From Agreia sp. PsM10 (lineage in GTDB: Bacteria > Actinomycetota > Actinomycetes > Actinomycetales > Microbacteriaceae): DNA of 64,000 bases. Location of the stretch: contig NZ_JARUXC010000015.1 in NCBI RefSeq assembly GCF_030433855.1, forward strand, positions 1-64,000. The letters are read 5' to 3'. Below the pieces are notes generated by a model that had not been told where the DNA came from, did not search any database, and saw nothing but the letters and a program-made list of their open reading frames with translations. Both the position numbers and the translations under genes were made by a program. Below are positions 16,678 to 24,436 of the stretch, piece by piece. Position 1 is the first letter of the stretch; every line of letters starts with the position of its first letter.

Positions 16678-17289
16678 CTAGCTCGACTCGGCGATGGTGT
16701 CGCGGATCAGCGTGTCCAGGATCGACGGCTCGCTGACCTGGCCCAGGATGCGTGCGGCCACCCGGCCCTGCTTGTCGATCACGAGCGTGGTCGGCACCGC
16801 GTTGGGAGACACGTCTCCGCTGAACGCGAGCTGCAGAGCCCCGTCGGTGTCGATGACCGAGGGGTAGTCGATGCCGTAGTTCTCTTCGAAGCTGATGGCC
16901 TGGGGCGCCTGGTCGCGCACGTTCACGCCGAGGAAGCTGGCTCCCTCTCCGTCGTACTTCTCGCTGAGCTTGGCCAGCTCGGGGGCCTCGACGCGGCAGG
17001 GCGCGCAGCTGGCGTACCAGAAGTTGAGCACCACCACCTCGCCCGCGTAGTCGGCCTGGCTCACGCTCGTGCCCTCGGCAGTCGTTCCCGCGAAGTCGAC
17101 CGGCTGCTGCCGCGAATCGGGTTCGATCTCGGTGACGGTGCCGTCGCCCGCGATGTAGTTCTTGCTGTCGCCCGAGAGGTACTGGTCGGCCAGGGGGTCG
17201 TTCGCGCATCCCGCGAGCAGCACCGTGCCGGCCACGACGAGACCGGCCAGGCCCACGCGGGTCGCCCGACGCATCCGGATGCCCGTCAT
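16678..17289 (-). CDS. resA: ResA/TlpA-like thioredoxin lipoprotein
   Basis: Membrane-anchored thiol-disulfide oxidoreductase that reduces apocytochrome c cysteines. The 203-aa precursor has a signal peptide with lipobox LLAGC (Cys28) and a thioredoxin fold with the active site SCAPC (Cys95, Cys98), preceded by VVVLNFWYA, and the cis-Pro motif AVPTTLVID. ATG 17289 overlaps the stop of the phosphatase gene (ATGA). Electrons should come from CcdA, encoded next. Gene order phosphatase-resA-ccdA-resB-ccsB matches the Rv0525-Rv0529 arrangement of mycobacteria. Confidence 0.93.
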   Translation of the reverse strand: MTGIRMRRATRVGLAGLVVAGTVLLAGCANDPLADQYLSGDSKNYIAGDGTVTEIEPDSRQQPVDFAGTTAEGTSVSQADYAGEVVVLNFWYASCAPCRVEAPELAKLSEKYDGEGASFLGVNVRDQAPQAISFEENYGIDYPSVIDTDGALQLAFSGDVSPNAVPTTLVIDKQGRVAARILGQVSEPSILDTLIRDTIAESS

Positions 17290-17930
17290 ACGGCACCCAC
17301 GTCGGTCGCGTTCTCGGCGAGTTCGGCGGCGGGGTCGGCGTAGCCGGTCTCGACCCAACGGTTGCCGATGCGCTCGAAACTGGTGATGCTCGACAGCTCG
17401 CAGCGGCGACGGCGCGGGTCGTGGAAGAGGGGCTTGCCCGCGATGGCGAGGTGCGTCGTCCAGATCGGCAGCTGGTGGCTCACGAGAACGACATCGCCCG
17501 ACTCGACCGAGTTGTAGGCGTCGCTCATGGCCGACAGCATGCGGGTTCGGATCGAGGCGTAGGGCTCGCCCCAGCTGGGAATCGTGGGATTGCGCAGCCA
17601 CGGCCAGGTGCGGGGATTCTTCAGAGCCGAACTGCGCCCGCGCATGTTCAGACCCTCGAAGCGGTTGGTGGGCTCGATGATGCGCGGATCGGTGATGATC
17701 GGCAGTTCGAAGGCCTGCGAGATGGGCTGTGCCGACTCTTGCGTGCGCTGCAGGGGCGACGCGTAGAGGGCGCTGATGGTGCGTCGGCGTTCGACCAGAT
17801 CGGCCGCGGCGGAGCGCGCCATCTCATGCCCCAGGTCGGAGAGCCCGAATCCGGGGAGTCGACCGTAGAGCACGCGTCGGGGGTTGAATACCTCGCCGTG
17901 ACGCACGAGATGGATCTGGCTGGCTACCAC
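17286..17930 (-). CDS. Histidine phosphatase family protein
   Basis: A 214-aa phosphoglycerate-mutase-like phosphatase. The catalytic histidine lies in LVRHGEVFNP near residue 10, the second arginine region in YASPLQRTQESA and the second histidine in VLVSHQLP. It heads the cytochrome c maturation operon, as its homologue does in other actinobacteria, but its substrate is not known to me. TAAACT (complement of 17938-17943) is seven bases before the GTG start, consistent with a leaderless operon promoter. Confidence 0.9.
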   Translation of the reverse strand: MVASQIHLVRHGEVFNPRRVLYGRLPGFGLSDLGHEMARSAAADLVERRRTISALYASPLQRTQESAQPISQAFELPIITDPRIIEPTNRFEGLNMRGRSSALKNPRTWPWLRNPTIPSWGEPYASIRTRMLSAMSDAYNSVESGDVVLVSHQLPIWTTHLAIAGKPLFHDPRRRRCELSSITSFERIGNRWVETGYADPAAELAENATDVGAV

Positions 17931-18096
17931 GGAGTCCAGTTTACGTAGGGCTGATCGGGGAAAAGGCTGATAGCCGATTCGTCGTCCTCCGACGGGCGCT
18001 GAAGCAGTAGCAGAAATACACGTGGATGGAAGAAATAGTTAGTTGTGCTTCCGCGTTAAGAAGATGAGACTTACTTACAAGAAAGGTTCACAACTC

Positions 18097-18225
18097 ATGC
18101 TCATCGCCATCGTCGTATCGTCCATCTTCGCCGTCATCTCCGTTGTCGGCATCACCGCGACCGTTCGCGCCGTCGCCACCGACGGCTACCGTCGCCAGCC
18201 CACCCGCGAGTACGCCGCGCGCTGA
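18097..18225 (+). CDS. Small single-pass membrane protein (42 aa)
   Basis: A short gene with AAAGG ten bases upstream of ATG 18097. The product has one hydrophobic helix (MLIAIVVSSIFAVISVVGITATV) followed by a polar tail DGYRRQPTRE. Similar tiny proteins with a DGYRR-type tail are familiar in Microbacteriaceae, but have no function I know of. A 15-base identity with the response-regulator promoter (GACGGGCGCTGAAGC at 17991-18005) lies about 95 bases upstream and may link it to that regulon. Confidence 0.6.
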   Translation: MLIAIVVSSIFAVISVVGITATVRAVATDGYRRQPTREYAAR

Positions 18226-18273
18226 TCGACCGGGCGCCCTCGCGGCGTCCATCGCCGCGATTGTGGCATAAAA

Positions 18274-18312
18274 GCATAAGGTTGCGACCCTCTGGTCTCG
18301 CTTCTCTTATGC
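18274..18312. promoter_or_regulatory. Inverted repeat upstream of XRE regulator
   Basis: GCATAAG (18274-18280) and CTTATGC (18306-18312) are perfect inverted copies 25 bases apart in a relatively AT-rich stretch. They lie 16-54 bases before the start of the small XRE-family gene. This could be an autoregulatory operator. Confidence 0.4.
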
Positions 18313-18327
18313 GCGACCTCATGACGC

Positions 18328-18648
18328 GTGACCAAAACGCACTCGGATGCCGCCGCCATTCTCGGCGAGCGAGTGCGCCAGCAGCGGCTCAAGCTGGGCC
18401 TCACGCTCGAAGACCTGGCGTCGCTCTCCGAGATGCACTGGACCAGCGTCGGCAAGATCGAACGCGGTCAGGTCCACCCCAACGTCGAGACGCTCGTGCG
18501 CCTCGCGACGGCCCTCAACGCCGACCCCGGAGTCTTCGTCGAGGGCCTGAACTCGTCGATGTACGAGAAGCGGGTGCACGGCCTGACCGCCGCCGACTTC
18601 ATCCGCGAGCGCGAACGCGAGGCGGCTCGTCGCTCCGAGGCGTCCTGA
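18328..18648 (+). CDS. XRE-family helix-turn-helix regulator
   Basis: A 106-aa DNA-binding protein with a complete Cro/CI-type helix-turn-helix at residues about 10-70 (GERVRQQRLKLGLTLEDLASLSEMHWTSVGKIERG), followed by a short basic tail. It has no sensor domain, so it probably acts as a small autonomous repressor. GTG 18328 is the chosen start; no good Shine-Dalgarno is seen. It is convergent with the acetyltransferase gene, which ends five bases downstream. A GCATAAG inverted repeat upstream may be its own operator. Confidence 0.85.
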   Translation: MTKTHSDAAAILGERVRQQRLKLGLTLEDLASLSEMHWTSVGKIERGQVHPNVETLVRLATALNADPGVFVEGLNSSMYEKRVHGLTAADFIREREREAARRSEAS

Positions 18649-18652
18649 CGCG

Positions 18653-19219
18653 TCACCGCATCCACTCGTCTCGAGTGAGCACGTAGCGAACGTGCGCCCT
18701 GATGGGCGAGCCCTCGGGCACGACCGGATGCGCGAAGTCGTCGACGTGGCGCATTCCGAGACGACGCATCACGGCGCGCGACGGCTCGTTGATCACGGCG
18801 GTGATGGAGTTCACCTCGAGAAGCGCTGCAGAGGAGGCGTCGGGGTCCGGCGCGAACGCGGCGTCGAGCGCCGCCGTCGCCGCCTCGATCGCGAATCCCT
18901 GCCGCCAGTGCGCACGGGCCACCCGCCAACCGATCTCCATTCCTCCGGAGCCCGGCACATCCGCCGGCATCGGGCCCAGCCCCGTGAAGCCGATGAACTC
19001 TCGTGTGTCACGGCGCTCGAGCGCCCAGCGCCCGTGTCCATGCAGGTCGAACCCGGCATCCAGTCGTTCGGCGAGACCATCGCTCGTCGCCCTGTCGAGC
19101 ACCGAGGGGAAGTAGCGCATGACCTCGGGATCGGCGTTCATCGCCGCGAAGGGTTCACGGTCGGAGGATTTCCACCGGCGCAGGATCAGTCTGGGCGTCT
19201 CGATGCGAAGCGCCGCCAC
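18653..19219 (-). CDS. GNAT-family N-acetyltransferase
   Basis: A 188-aa acetyltransferase of the RimJ/RimL-like group: start IETPRLILRRWKSSD, core EFIGFTGLG, acetyl-CoA loop WRVARAHWRQGFAIEAA and NEPSRAVMRRLGM. The substrate cannot be told from sequence. GTG 19219 begins four bases after the stop of the Dabb gene, so it is the last gene of a three-gene operon with a glutaredoxin-like protein and the Dabb protein. Confidence 0.88.
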   Translation of the reverse strand: MAALRIETPRLILRRWKSSDREPFAAMNADPEVMRYFPSVLDRATSDGLAERLDAGFDLHGHGRWALERRDTREFIGFTGLGPMPADVPGSGGMEIGWRVARAHWRQGFAIEAATAALDAAFAPDPDASSAALLEVNSITAVINEPSRAVMRRLGMRHVDDFAHPVVPEGSPIRAHVRYVLTRDEWMR

Positions 19220-19223
19220 CGGC

Positions 19224-19523
19224 TCAGAGTTCGAAGTCGACGCTCGCCCGCGCCGACACGAGCGGCTTCACGATGTCGACGGCCTTCAGGTGCTCGGGGT
19301 GCACCTGGTAGGTCTCGAGGCCATCGAGGTCGTCGTAGTCGGCGACCAGGCAGATGTCCCAGTTCTTGTCTGCGTAAGCGACGTTCGGCCCGATCGAGAA
19401 GGTCTTGATCTCGGGGATGATGGCCGGAAGAGGGGCGAGCGCGGCCTGAATCGCGGCGGCCGCGGCCACCCGGCCTTCCTCGTCTTCTGCGGCGAGCTTC
19501 CATGCGACGACGTGACGGATCAT
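19224..19523 (-). CDS. Dabb-family stress-response A/B barrel protein
   Basis: A 99-aa dimeric alpha/beta-barrel domain protein. The start MIRHVVAWKL and the histidine motif YQVHPEHLKAVDIVKPLV are typical of the Dabb family. Members are small stress-related proteins or cyclase-like enzymes; the role here is unknown. Its ATG overlaps the stop of the upstream glutaredoxin-like gene (ATGA), so the two are translationally coupled. Confidence 0.9.
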   Translation of the reverse strand: MIRHVVAWKLAAEDEEGRVAAAAAIQAALAPLPAIIPEIKTFSIGPNVAYADKNWDICLVADYDDLDGLETYQVHPEHLKAVDIVKPLVSARASVDFEL

Positions 19524-19801
19524 GCGGACTCCTCGAGTTCGGTGGTGAGTGCGGTGCGCAGGCGTTCGGGATCGACGCGCCAGATCGTGTGCACCCGCCC
19601 GTTGACGAGCACCACGGGAATCTCCTCGACGTACTCGTCGAAGAGCTCGGGGTCGTCGAGGATCGACTTCTCGTCGAAGACGACCGCCGCGGAACCCTCG
19701 CGGGGCGGGAACGTCGCCAGGACATCTCTCACCACCTCGCGGGCGTCATCGCAGAGATGACAGCCCGGCTTCGAGAGCAGGGTGAGCTGGATGGCGGGCA
19801 C
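19520..19801 (-). CDS. Glutaredoxin-like thioredoxin-fold protein
   Basis: A 93-aa DUF836-type thioredoxin-fold protein with the redox motif PGCHLCDDA (CxxC at residues about 14-17) and the cis-Pro region EEIPVVLVNG. It probably catalyses thiol-disulfide exchange in the cytoplasm. GTG 19801 has TAGGGT exactly six bases upstream (complement of 19808-19813), indicating a leaderless operon start. It is divergent from the HAD-IB phosphatase gene. Confidence 0.88.
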   Translation of the reverse strand: MPAIQLTLLSKPGCHLCDDAREVVRDVLATFPPREGSAAVVFDEKSILDDPELFDEYVEEIPVVLVNGRVHTIWRVDPERLRTALTTELEESA

Positions 19802-19861
19802 CCATTCACCCTAGACCCCGGGCGCCGCCCGGCACCCGGGATGGGTACCATGAGAGAACCC

Positions 19862-20635
19862 ATGGCGAATACCGAGCTCCCCTCCCACGGCGACCCCGCG
19901 TCGCCCGCAGGAGGACGACCTGTCATCGCCTTCTTCGATGTCGACAACACCCTTCTGCGCGGTGCGAGCATCTGGCACGTGGCGATCGGCGCGTGGCGCA
20001 GGGGCATGCTCTCGCCCCGCGACATCTGGCGGTTCTTCTGGCAGCAGCGCCACTTCATCAAGGTGGGCGAGAACATGGGCCACCTCAGCGACATCAAAGA
20101 GAAGGCGCTGCTTCTCATCGCGGGCAAGACTCAGGCCGAGATCCGCTCGCTGAGCGAGGACATCTTCGACCGGCGCATCAGCCGACGGCTGTGGCCCGAG
20201 ACCGTCGCCCTCACCAAAGAGCACCTCGCCATGGGGCACCAGGTCTGGATCGTGTCGGCCACCGCCAGCGAGGTCGCCGACGTGTTCGCGCATCGCCTGG
20301 GCCTGACCGGCGCACTCGGCACGCGCTTCGAGTCGAAAGACGGCATCTACACGGGTGTTCTCGAGGGTCCCGTCATGCATGCACAAGACAAGGCAGACGC
20401 GTCGATCGCCCTCGCCACCGGCATGGGCGTCGATCCTGCCGAGTGCTGGGCCTACTCCGACTCGAGCAACGACATCCCGCTGCTCACGTTCGTGGGCAAT
20501 CCGGTCGTGGTGAACCCCGATCACGCCCTGCACGCGCACGCCACGAAGCATGATTGGCCGGTCATGCGCCTGAACCCGTCGAGCATCAAAGAGGCCCGCA
20601 AGCGCGTTCGCCGAGAGGCCCGTCGGGCCCGCTGA
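19862..20635 (+). CDS. HAD-IB family phosphatase (SerB-like)
   Basis: A haloacid-dehalogenase-superfamily hydrolase of about 257 aa. Motif I is FFDVDNTLLRG, motif II VSATAS, motif III a lysine in KDGIYTG/QDKADA and motif IV AYSDSSNDIPLL. The class IB cap is the helical segment between motifs I and II. Relatives include SerB and CicA-type phosphatases; the basic C-terminus (KEARKRVRREARRAR) is unusual. Three in-frame ATGs (19841, 19850, 19862) are possible; TACCAT at 19846 favours 19862 as a nearly leaderless start. It is followed by a dispersed hairpin repeat. Confidence 0.87.
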   Translation: MANTELPSHGDPASPAGGRPVIAFFDVDNTLLRGASIWHVAIGAWRRGMLSPRDIWRFFWQQRHFIKVGENMGHLSDIKEKALLLIAGKTQAEIRSLSEDIFDRRISRRLWPETVALTKEHLAMGHQVWIVSATASEVADVFAHRLGLTGALGTRFESKDGIYTGVLEGPVMHAQDKADASIALATGMGVDPAECWAYSDSSNDIPLLTFVGNPVVVNPDHALHAHATKHDWPVMRLNPSSIKEARKRVRREARRAR

Positions 20636-20638
20636 CCG

Positions 20639-20706
20639 GCATCCGCGCCCGTCCGGCGCATGCGCGCCCGGTCGTCCATCAGCGGATGCGCCGAACGGGC
20701 GCGGAT
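20639..20706. repeat. GCATCCGCGCCC hairpin repeat, copy 1
   Basis: ATCCGCGCCCGT (20641-20652) pairs perfectly with 20695-20706, and CGGCGCA (20654-20660) pairs with 20687-20693. Two related copies follow at 22412-22478 and 23544-23611. All three lie directly behind genes and share the core CGCCCGG..GTCC...GCGGATGCGCC. Confidence 0.8.
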
Positions 20707-20752
20707 ACGGCGGTTCCCTGAGCCTGTCGAAGGGCGCATTCGGGCGCAGCAA

Positions 20753-20779
20753 AAGCGCCAGACCTCAGGCCTGGCGCTT
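20753..20779. terminator. Hairpin downstream of convergent HAD and bS22 genes
   Basis: AAGCGCCAG (20753-20761) pairs with CTGGCGCTT (20771-20779), with further partial pairing inside. It carries an A-run on one side (AAAAGCG) and a weak T-run on the other, so it could terminate the bS22 transcript as well as the HAD transcript. Confidence 0.6.
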
Positions 20780-20816
20780 CGGCTCCATCGGCAGCGCTCG
20801 AGCGCTGCGCGACGTG

Positions 20817-20915
20817 CTACTTCTTGTTGCGGCGCTGGTGACGTGTCTTGCGAAGCAGCTTGCGGTGCTTCTTCTTCGCCATACGCTTGCGACGCTTCTT
20901 GATTACTGAACCCAC
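20817..20915 (-). CDS. Small ribosomal subunit protein bS22
   Basis: A 32-residue, extremely basic protein (GSVIKKRRKRMAKKKHRK then LLRKTRHQRRNKK) that matches the actinobacterial 30S protein bS22, also known as the Rv0500B-type/AURKAIP1-like small protein. GTG 20915 has GAGG six bases upstream. In mycobacteria this gene sits beside proC and a small HTH gene (Rv0500A). Here the HTH homologue (23627) and proC (27562) are on the same strand within 8 kb but separated by inserted genes and repeats. Confidence 0.92.
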   Translation of the reverse strand: MGSVIKKRRKRMAKKKHRKLLRKTRHQRRNKK

Positions 20916-21072
20916 AGGGACCTCACGATTTTGGGCTTCGCTGCGCAGGTCGCAGCGGAAGAGAATTTTTGCCTCGGAGCAGTCTACAAGGCCGAACGCC
21001 GAACGACTAATGCGCGTCGATCCCCTTCGTTCCCTGAGCCTGTCGGAGGGATCAGCCGCATAGGCTGGCAGC

Positions 21073-22404
21073 ATGGTTCGCGACTTCGACATCCCCCAGC
21101 AGCGCTCGCTCGTCACAGAACTGCCCGGGCCCAACTCGGTCGCCCTGCAGGAGCGCCGGGTGCGCTCCGTCTCGCGCGGCGCCGGCACCCTCGCGAACAT
21201 CTACATGGACCGCGGCGCCGGAGCGATCCTCGTCGACGTCGACGGCAACCACCTGATCGATCTCGGGTGCGGAATCGGTGTCACCACGATCGGCCACGCG
21301 CATCCGGATGTCGCCGCAGCAGCGGCCGCGCAGGCCGGCAAGCTGACCCACACCCTCTTCACCGTCACCCCGTACGAGAACTACGTGCGAGTGGCCGAGA
21401 AGCTGGCCGAGATCACCCCGGGCGACTTCGAGAAGCACTCGATCCTGGTGAACTCGGGCGCCGAGGCGGTGGAGAACGCGGTGAAGATCGCCCGCAAGTT
21501 CACCGGACGACGCGCGATCGTGAGCCTCGACCACGCGTTCCACGGCCGCACCAACCTCACCATGGCCATGACCTACCGCCCCTGGCCCGAGCGCGCCGGC
21601 ATGGGCCCGTTCCCCGGCGAGGTCTACAGCGTTCCCACGAGCTACCCGTTCCGCGACGGGCTCACCGGCCCCGAGGCGGCTGAGAAGACCATCGACTACA
21701 TCACGACCCACATCGGCGCGTCCGAGATCGCCGCGTTCTTCGTGGAGCCGATCCAGGGCGACGGCGGCGTGGTCATCCCGGCACCCGGATACTTCGCCCG
21801 CATCGCCGAGTTCTGCCGCGAGAACGGCATCGTCTTCGTCGCCGACGAGATCCAGGCCGGCATCGCCCGCACCGGAACCTGGTACTCCATCGAGCACCAC
21901 GACGGCGTGATCCCCGACCTCATCACCACGGCCAAGGGCATCGCGGGCGGGTTCCCTCTCGCCGCGGTCACGGGTCGCGCAGAGATCATGGATGCCGTGC
22001 AGCCCGGTGGCATCGGCGGCACGTTCGGCGGCAACCCGGTCTCGACCGCGGCCGCCCTCGAAGTGTTCGACATCATCGAGCGCGAAGGCCTGCTGGCCGA
22101 GGCGCAGCGTGTCGAGGCGTCGCTGCGGGCGCGCATCGGCGACTGGGCCGAGAAGTTCGACGTGGTCGGCGAGGTGCGCGGCAAGGGCGCCATGTTCGGT
22201 GTCGAACTCGTGAAGCCGGGCACCCGGGAGCCCAACCCCGAGGCGCTGACCGCCATCCTGAAGTACGCCACCACGCACGGCGTGATCGTGCTGGATGCGG
22301 GCAGCTGGGACTCGGTGCTGCGCATCATGCCGAGTGTGGTCATCAGCGACGAGCTCATCGACGACGCGGCGACGGTCCTCGAAGAGGCCCTGGCCCTGCT
22401 GTAG
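21073..22404 (+). CDS. gabT: 4-aminobutyrate aminotransferase
   Basis: Class III PLP-dependent aminotransferase (443 aa) that transfers the amino group of 4-aminobutyrate to 2-oxoglutarate. Diagnostic blocks are NSGAEAVENAVKIAR (PLP phosphate), DHAFHGRTNLTMAMT, ADEIQAGIARTG and the PLP lysine in LITTAKGIAGGFPLAAV, then GGTFGGNPVSTAA. TAGGCT at 21061-21066 with a six-base gap to ATG 21073 predicts a leaderless transcript. A TTCCCTGAGCCTGTCGGAGGG repeat lies just upstream at 21029-21050, and a hairpin repeat follows the gene. No succinate-semialdehyde dehydrogenase gene is adjacent. Confidence 0.93.
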   Translation: MVRDFDIPQQRSLVTELPGPNSVALQERRVRSVSRGAGTLANIYMDRGAGAILVDVDGNHLIDLGCGIGVTTIGHAHPDVAAAAAAQAGKLTHTLFTVTPYENYVRVAEKLAEITPGDFEKHSILVNSGAEAVENAVKIARKFTGRRAIVSLDHAFHGRTNLTMAMTYRPWPERAGMGPFPGEVYSVPTSYPFRDGLTGPEAAEKTIDYITTHIGASEIAAFFVEPIQGDGGVVIPAPGYFARIAEFCRENGIVFVADEIQAGIARTGTWYSIEHHDGVIPDLITTAKGIAGGFPLAAVTGRAEIMDAVQPGGIGGTFGGNPVSTAAALEVFDIIEREGLLAEAQRVEASLRARIGDWAEKFDVVGEVRGKGAMFGVELVKPGTREPNPEALTAILKYATTHGVIVLDAGSWDSVLRIMPSVVISDELIDDAATVLEEALALL

Positions 22405-22411
22405 CCACGCC

Positions 22412-22478
22412 GCATCCGCGCCCGTTCGGTCGATCCGCGCCCGGCTGTCCGGCAGCGGATGCGCCGCAGGGGCGCGGA
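22412..22478. repeat. GCATCCGCGCCC hairpin repeat, copy 2
   Basis: TCCGCGCCC (22415-22423) pairs with 22470-22478. The internal core CGCCCGGCTGTCC...GCGGATGCGCC matches copies 1 and 3. It lies 8 bases after gabT. Confidence 0.75.
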
Positions 22479-22583
22479 CACTCGGCTGCTCGCCGCTCCT
22501 CCCCGAGTGGACCGAACGCGAGTTGTGCACACTTCTCGGGCGTGGACGCTCGTGGCCCGTGCTGAGGCTGCACTCTGACGGGC

Positions 22584-23543
22584 ATGACAAGCAGCAGCAA
22601 GACCCGTCTCGTGCTCGCCCGCGAATTCGAGCGCCTCGGAGGCGACCGCCACGCACTTGCTCGTGCGCACACGTCCGGTCGCGCGATCAGACTTCGGAGA
22701 GGTGTCTACGCGTCTGCCGCCGAGTGGACGGATCTCGAGGATCTCGACCGGTATCTCCTCCGCATACGTGCTGTCGGGGAGACTCGTCGCGAGCGACCGG
22801 TGCTGTCGCACTGGTCCGCGGCCGCGATATGGGGCATCCCGATCATCGGCCGATGGCCGAGCGACGTTCACCGGGTGATCGATCGCGCATCCGGCGGACG
22901 TTCGAAGAACGGAGTCGTCGCGCATGTCACCGAGATGGCCTCGGTCGACGTGGTCGAGATCGACGGGCTGCTCGTGACGTCGTTCGCGCGAACCATCGTC
23001 GATCTGGCCACGGTGAGTTCGGCCATGTCGGGAGTCGCCGGCGCCGACTACGCCCTTCACCGCAAGCGATCCGGGCACTTCAGCAAAGATCAGTTGCTGG
23101 CCGAGTGGGAGGCGGCCAAGCCGCTGAAGGCCCACGCCCGGTCACTGCGCATCCTCGAGTTCGCCACCCACCTCGCCGACTCACCCGCCGAGTCTGCGGG
23201 GCGCGTGAACATGTATCTCGCGGGCTTCCCCGAACCCCGGCTTCAGACTCCCTTCTTCGACGTAGATGGATTCATCGGTGAACCCGACTACGACTTCGAG
23301 GGCTACGACCATCTGGGCGAAGTCGACGGCAGGTTCAAGTACTTCAAGCCCGAATACCTGCGCGGCCGTGAACCAGGCGACGTGATCTACGAGGAGAAGA
23401 TCCGCGAGGACAGGTTCAAAGCCCTCCCCAAGAAGGTCACGCGCTGGGACTGGGCGGTCTGCATCAGCATCCCGAAGATGCGAGCCCGGCTGCTGCGCGA
23501 CGGCCTGCCCATCGTCGACCCGCATCGCCGGTGGCGACGCTGA
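22584..23543 (+). CDS. AbiEi-like winged-helix protein with putative nuclease-fold C-terminus
   Basis: A 319-aa protein. The N-terminus (about 1-110) has the layout of the AbiEi antitoxin-type winged helix: RLRRGVYAS near residue 35, then LSHWSAAAIWGIP. The C-terminal third has an E-x-D-G...EEK pattern (HLGEVDGRFKYF, then VIYEEKIREDRF) preceded by FFDVDGFIGEPDYDFEGYD, resembling a Vsr/DUF559-like PD-(D/E)xK fold. Proteins of this design are abundant singletons in actinobacteria and their function is not settled. No partner toxin is adjacent. It is bracketed by two copies of the GCATCCGCGCCC hairpin repeat, which may hint at mobility. Confidence 0.75.
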   Translation: MTSSSKTRLVLAREFERLGGDRHALARAHTSGRAIRLRRGVYASAAEWTDLEDLDRYLLRIRAVGETRRERPVLSHWSAAAIWGIPIIGRWPSDVHRVIDRASGGRSKNGVVAHVTEMASVDVVEIDGLLVTSFARTIVDLATVSSAMSGVAGADYALHRKRSGHFSKDQLLAEWEAAKPLKAHARSLRILEFATHLADSPAESAGRVNMYLAGFPEPRLQTPFFDVDGFIGEPDYDFEGYDHLGEVDGRFKYFKPEYLRGREPGDVIYEEKIREDRFKALPKKVTRWDWAVCISIPKMRARLLRDGLPIVDPHRRWRR

Positions 23544-23611
23544 GCATCCGCGCCCCGCAGGTGCATTCGCTCCCGGCCGTCCAGCGGCGGATGCGCCCAG
23601 TGGGCGCGGAT
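23544..23611. repeat. GCATCCGCGCCC hairpin repeat, copy 3
   Basis: ATCCGCGCCC (23546-23555) pairs perfectly with 23602-23611 and the centre CCCGGCCGTCC...GCGGATGCGCC matches the other two copies. It begins one base after the AbiEi-like stop codon and precedes the end of the convergent HTH gene. Confidence 0.8.
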
Positions 23612-23626
23612 ACTGCAGGCGGGCGG

Positions 23627-23824
23627 CTACGCCGTGTCTGCCGCGTGCTGCGTCAGAGCCTCAGCGACCGCGGTCTCGGGCACGCGGAAGCTGCGGCCGA
23701 AGCGGATCGCCGGCATCTCTCCGGAGTGCACCATGCGGTAGACGGTCATCTTCGAGACGCGCATCATGTCGGCGACTTCGGCGACCGTGAGGAAGCGCAC
23801 GTCGGGCAGGTCTGAGCCGGCCAT
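23627..23824 (-). CDS. Excisionase-family small HTH protein (Rv0500A-like)
   Basis: A 65-aa protein that is almost all one MerR/excisionase-type winged helix (FLTVAEVADMMRVSKMTVYR, then MVHSGEMPAIRFGRSFRV). Despite the domain name this subgroup is a conserved chromosomal regulator; the M. tuberculosis homologue Rv0500A lies between proC and the bS22 gene. ATG 23824 is chosen for the GGGGGAAGC site just upstream; a start at 23857 would add 11 residues. It shares its strand with bS22 and proC. The DNA target is unknown. Confidence 0.85.
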   Translation of the reverse strand: MAGSDLPDVRFLTVAEVADMMRVSKMTVYRMVHSGEMPAIRFGRSFRVPETAVAEALTQHAADTA

Positions 23825-23935
23825 GCTTCCCCCTCGTGACGAGAACCCGTGAGTCACAGGAGTGACGAACGAGACTCCGTGATGATTCGTAACTCTAGGG
23901 GGTGCACCGGATGCGGGGCAACCGGGTGCGAGGGG

Positions 23936-24436
23936 CTACTTGCGCAGCCGCGACACCAGCTTGCTCGCGTTGGCCTGCAGGTCTTCGACCACGCTGCGCG
24001 CCTGGTGGCTCGACGTCGCGACCGTGCGCCCGACGTTGCGGGCGAACTCCGAGGCCACGCCCGCGGCATCCGGAGCCTGCACGCCGGAGGCGGTGTCGGC
24101 CCACTCGACGTCGTCGTCTTTGACCGAGCCGTCGAAGTCGGCAGAGAGGAACGGGATCACCCAGTCCTCCACGTCTTCGAGCGGCGACGCGTCGAGCTTG
24201 TAGTACCGGTGCTGGCCCTCTTCGCGAACGGCGACGAGGCCCGCGTCGCGCAGCACCTTGAGGTGCTTCGACACCGTGGGCTGGCTGAGGTCGAGCGCGT
24301 GCACGAGCTCCGACACGCTCGACTCCCCTGCGTGGGGCGACGCCTCGACGGCGTCGGCGGCCGCATATCGCTCGAGCAGCAACTCGAGAAGGTGGCGCCT
24401 CGTGGGGTCAGCGATCACGGAGAAGATGTCGGCCAT
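23936..24436 (-). CDS. ArsR-family transcriptional regulator
   Basis: A 166-aa regulator. The N-terminal ArsR winged helix covers residues 1-90 (MADIFSVIADPTRRHLLELL, then SELVHALDLSQPTVSKHLKVL, then EGQHRYYKLD). The C-terminal 70 residues are a helical tail (GVASEFARNVGRTVATSSHQ) with no metal-binding cysteines, so it is probably not a metal sensor. TAGCCT lies six bases before ATG 24436, so it is predicted leaderless. It is divergent from the potassium-uptake genes, with 142 bases between starts, and may control them (inference). Confidence 0.88.
   Translation of the reverse strand: MADIFSVIADPTRRHLLELLLERYAAADAVEASPHAGESSVSELVHALDLSQPTVSKHLKVLRDAGLVAVREEGQHRYYKLDASPLEDVEDWVIPFLSADFDGSVKDDDVEWADTASGVQAPDAAGVASEFARNVGRTVATSSHQARSVVEDLQANASKLVSRLRK

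Noticed and set aside
16673-17296. Extension of the ccdA frame upstream, as if a large fused DsbD-like protein
   Set aside because: The extra 200 residues are an out-of-frame reading of resA, which has an intact CxxC and lipobox in its own frame.
23627-23824. Excisionase annotation suggesting an integrated element
   Set aside because: No integrase, attachment repeats or phage genes are nearby, and the sequence is the chromosomal Rv0500A-like type.
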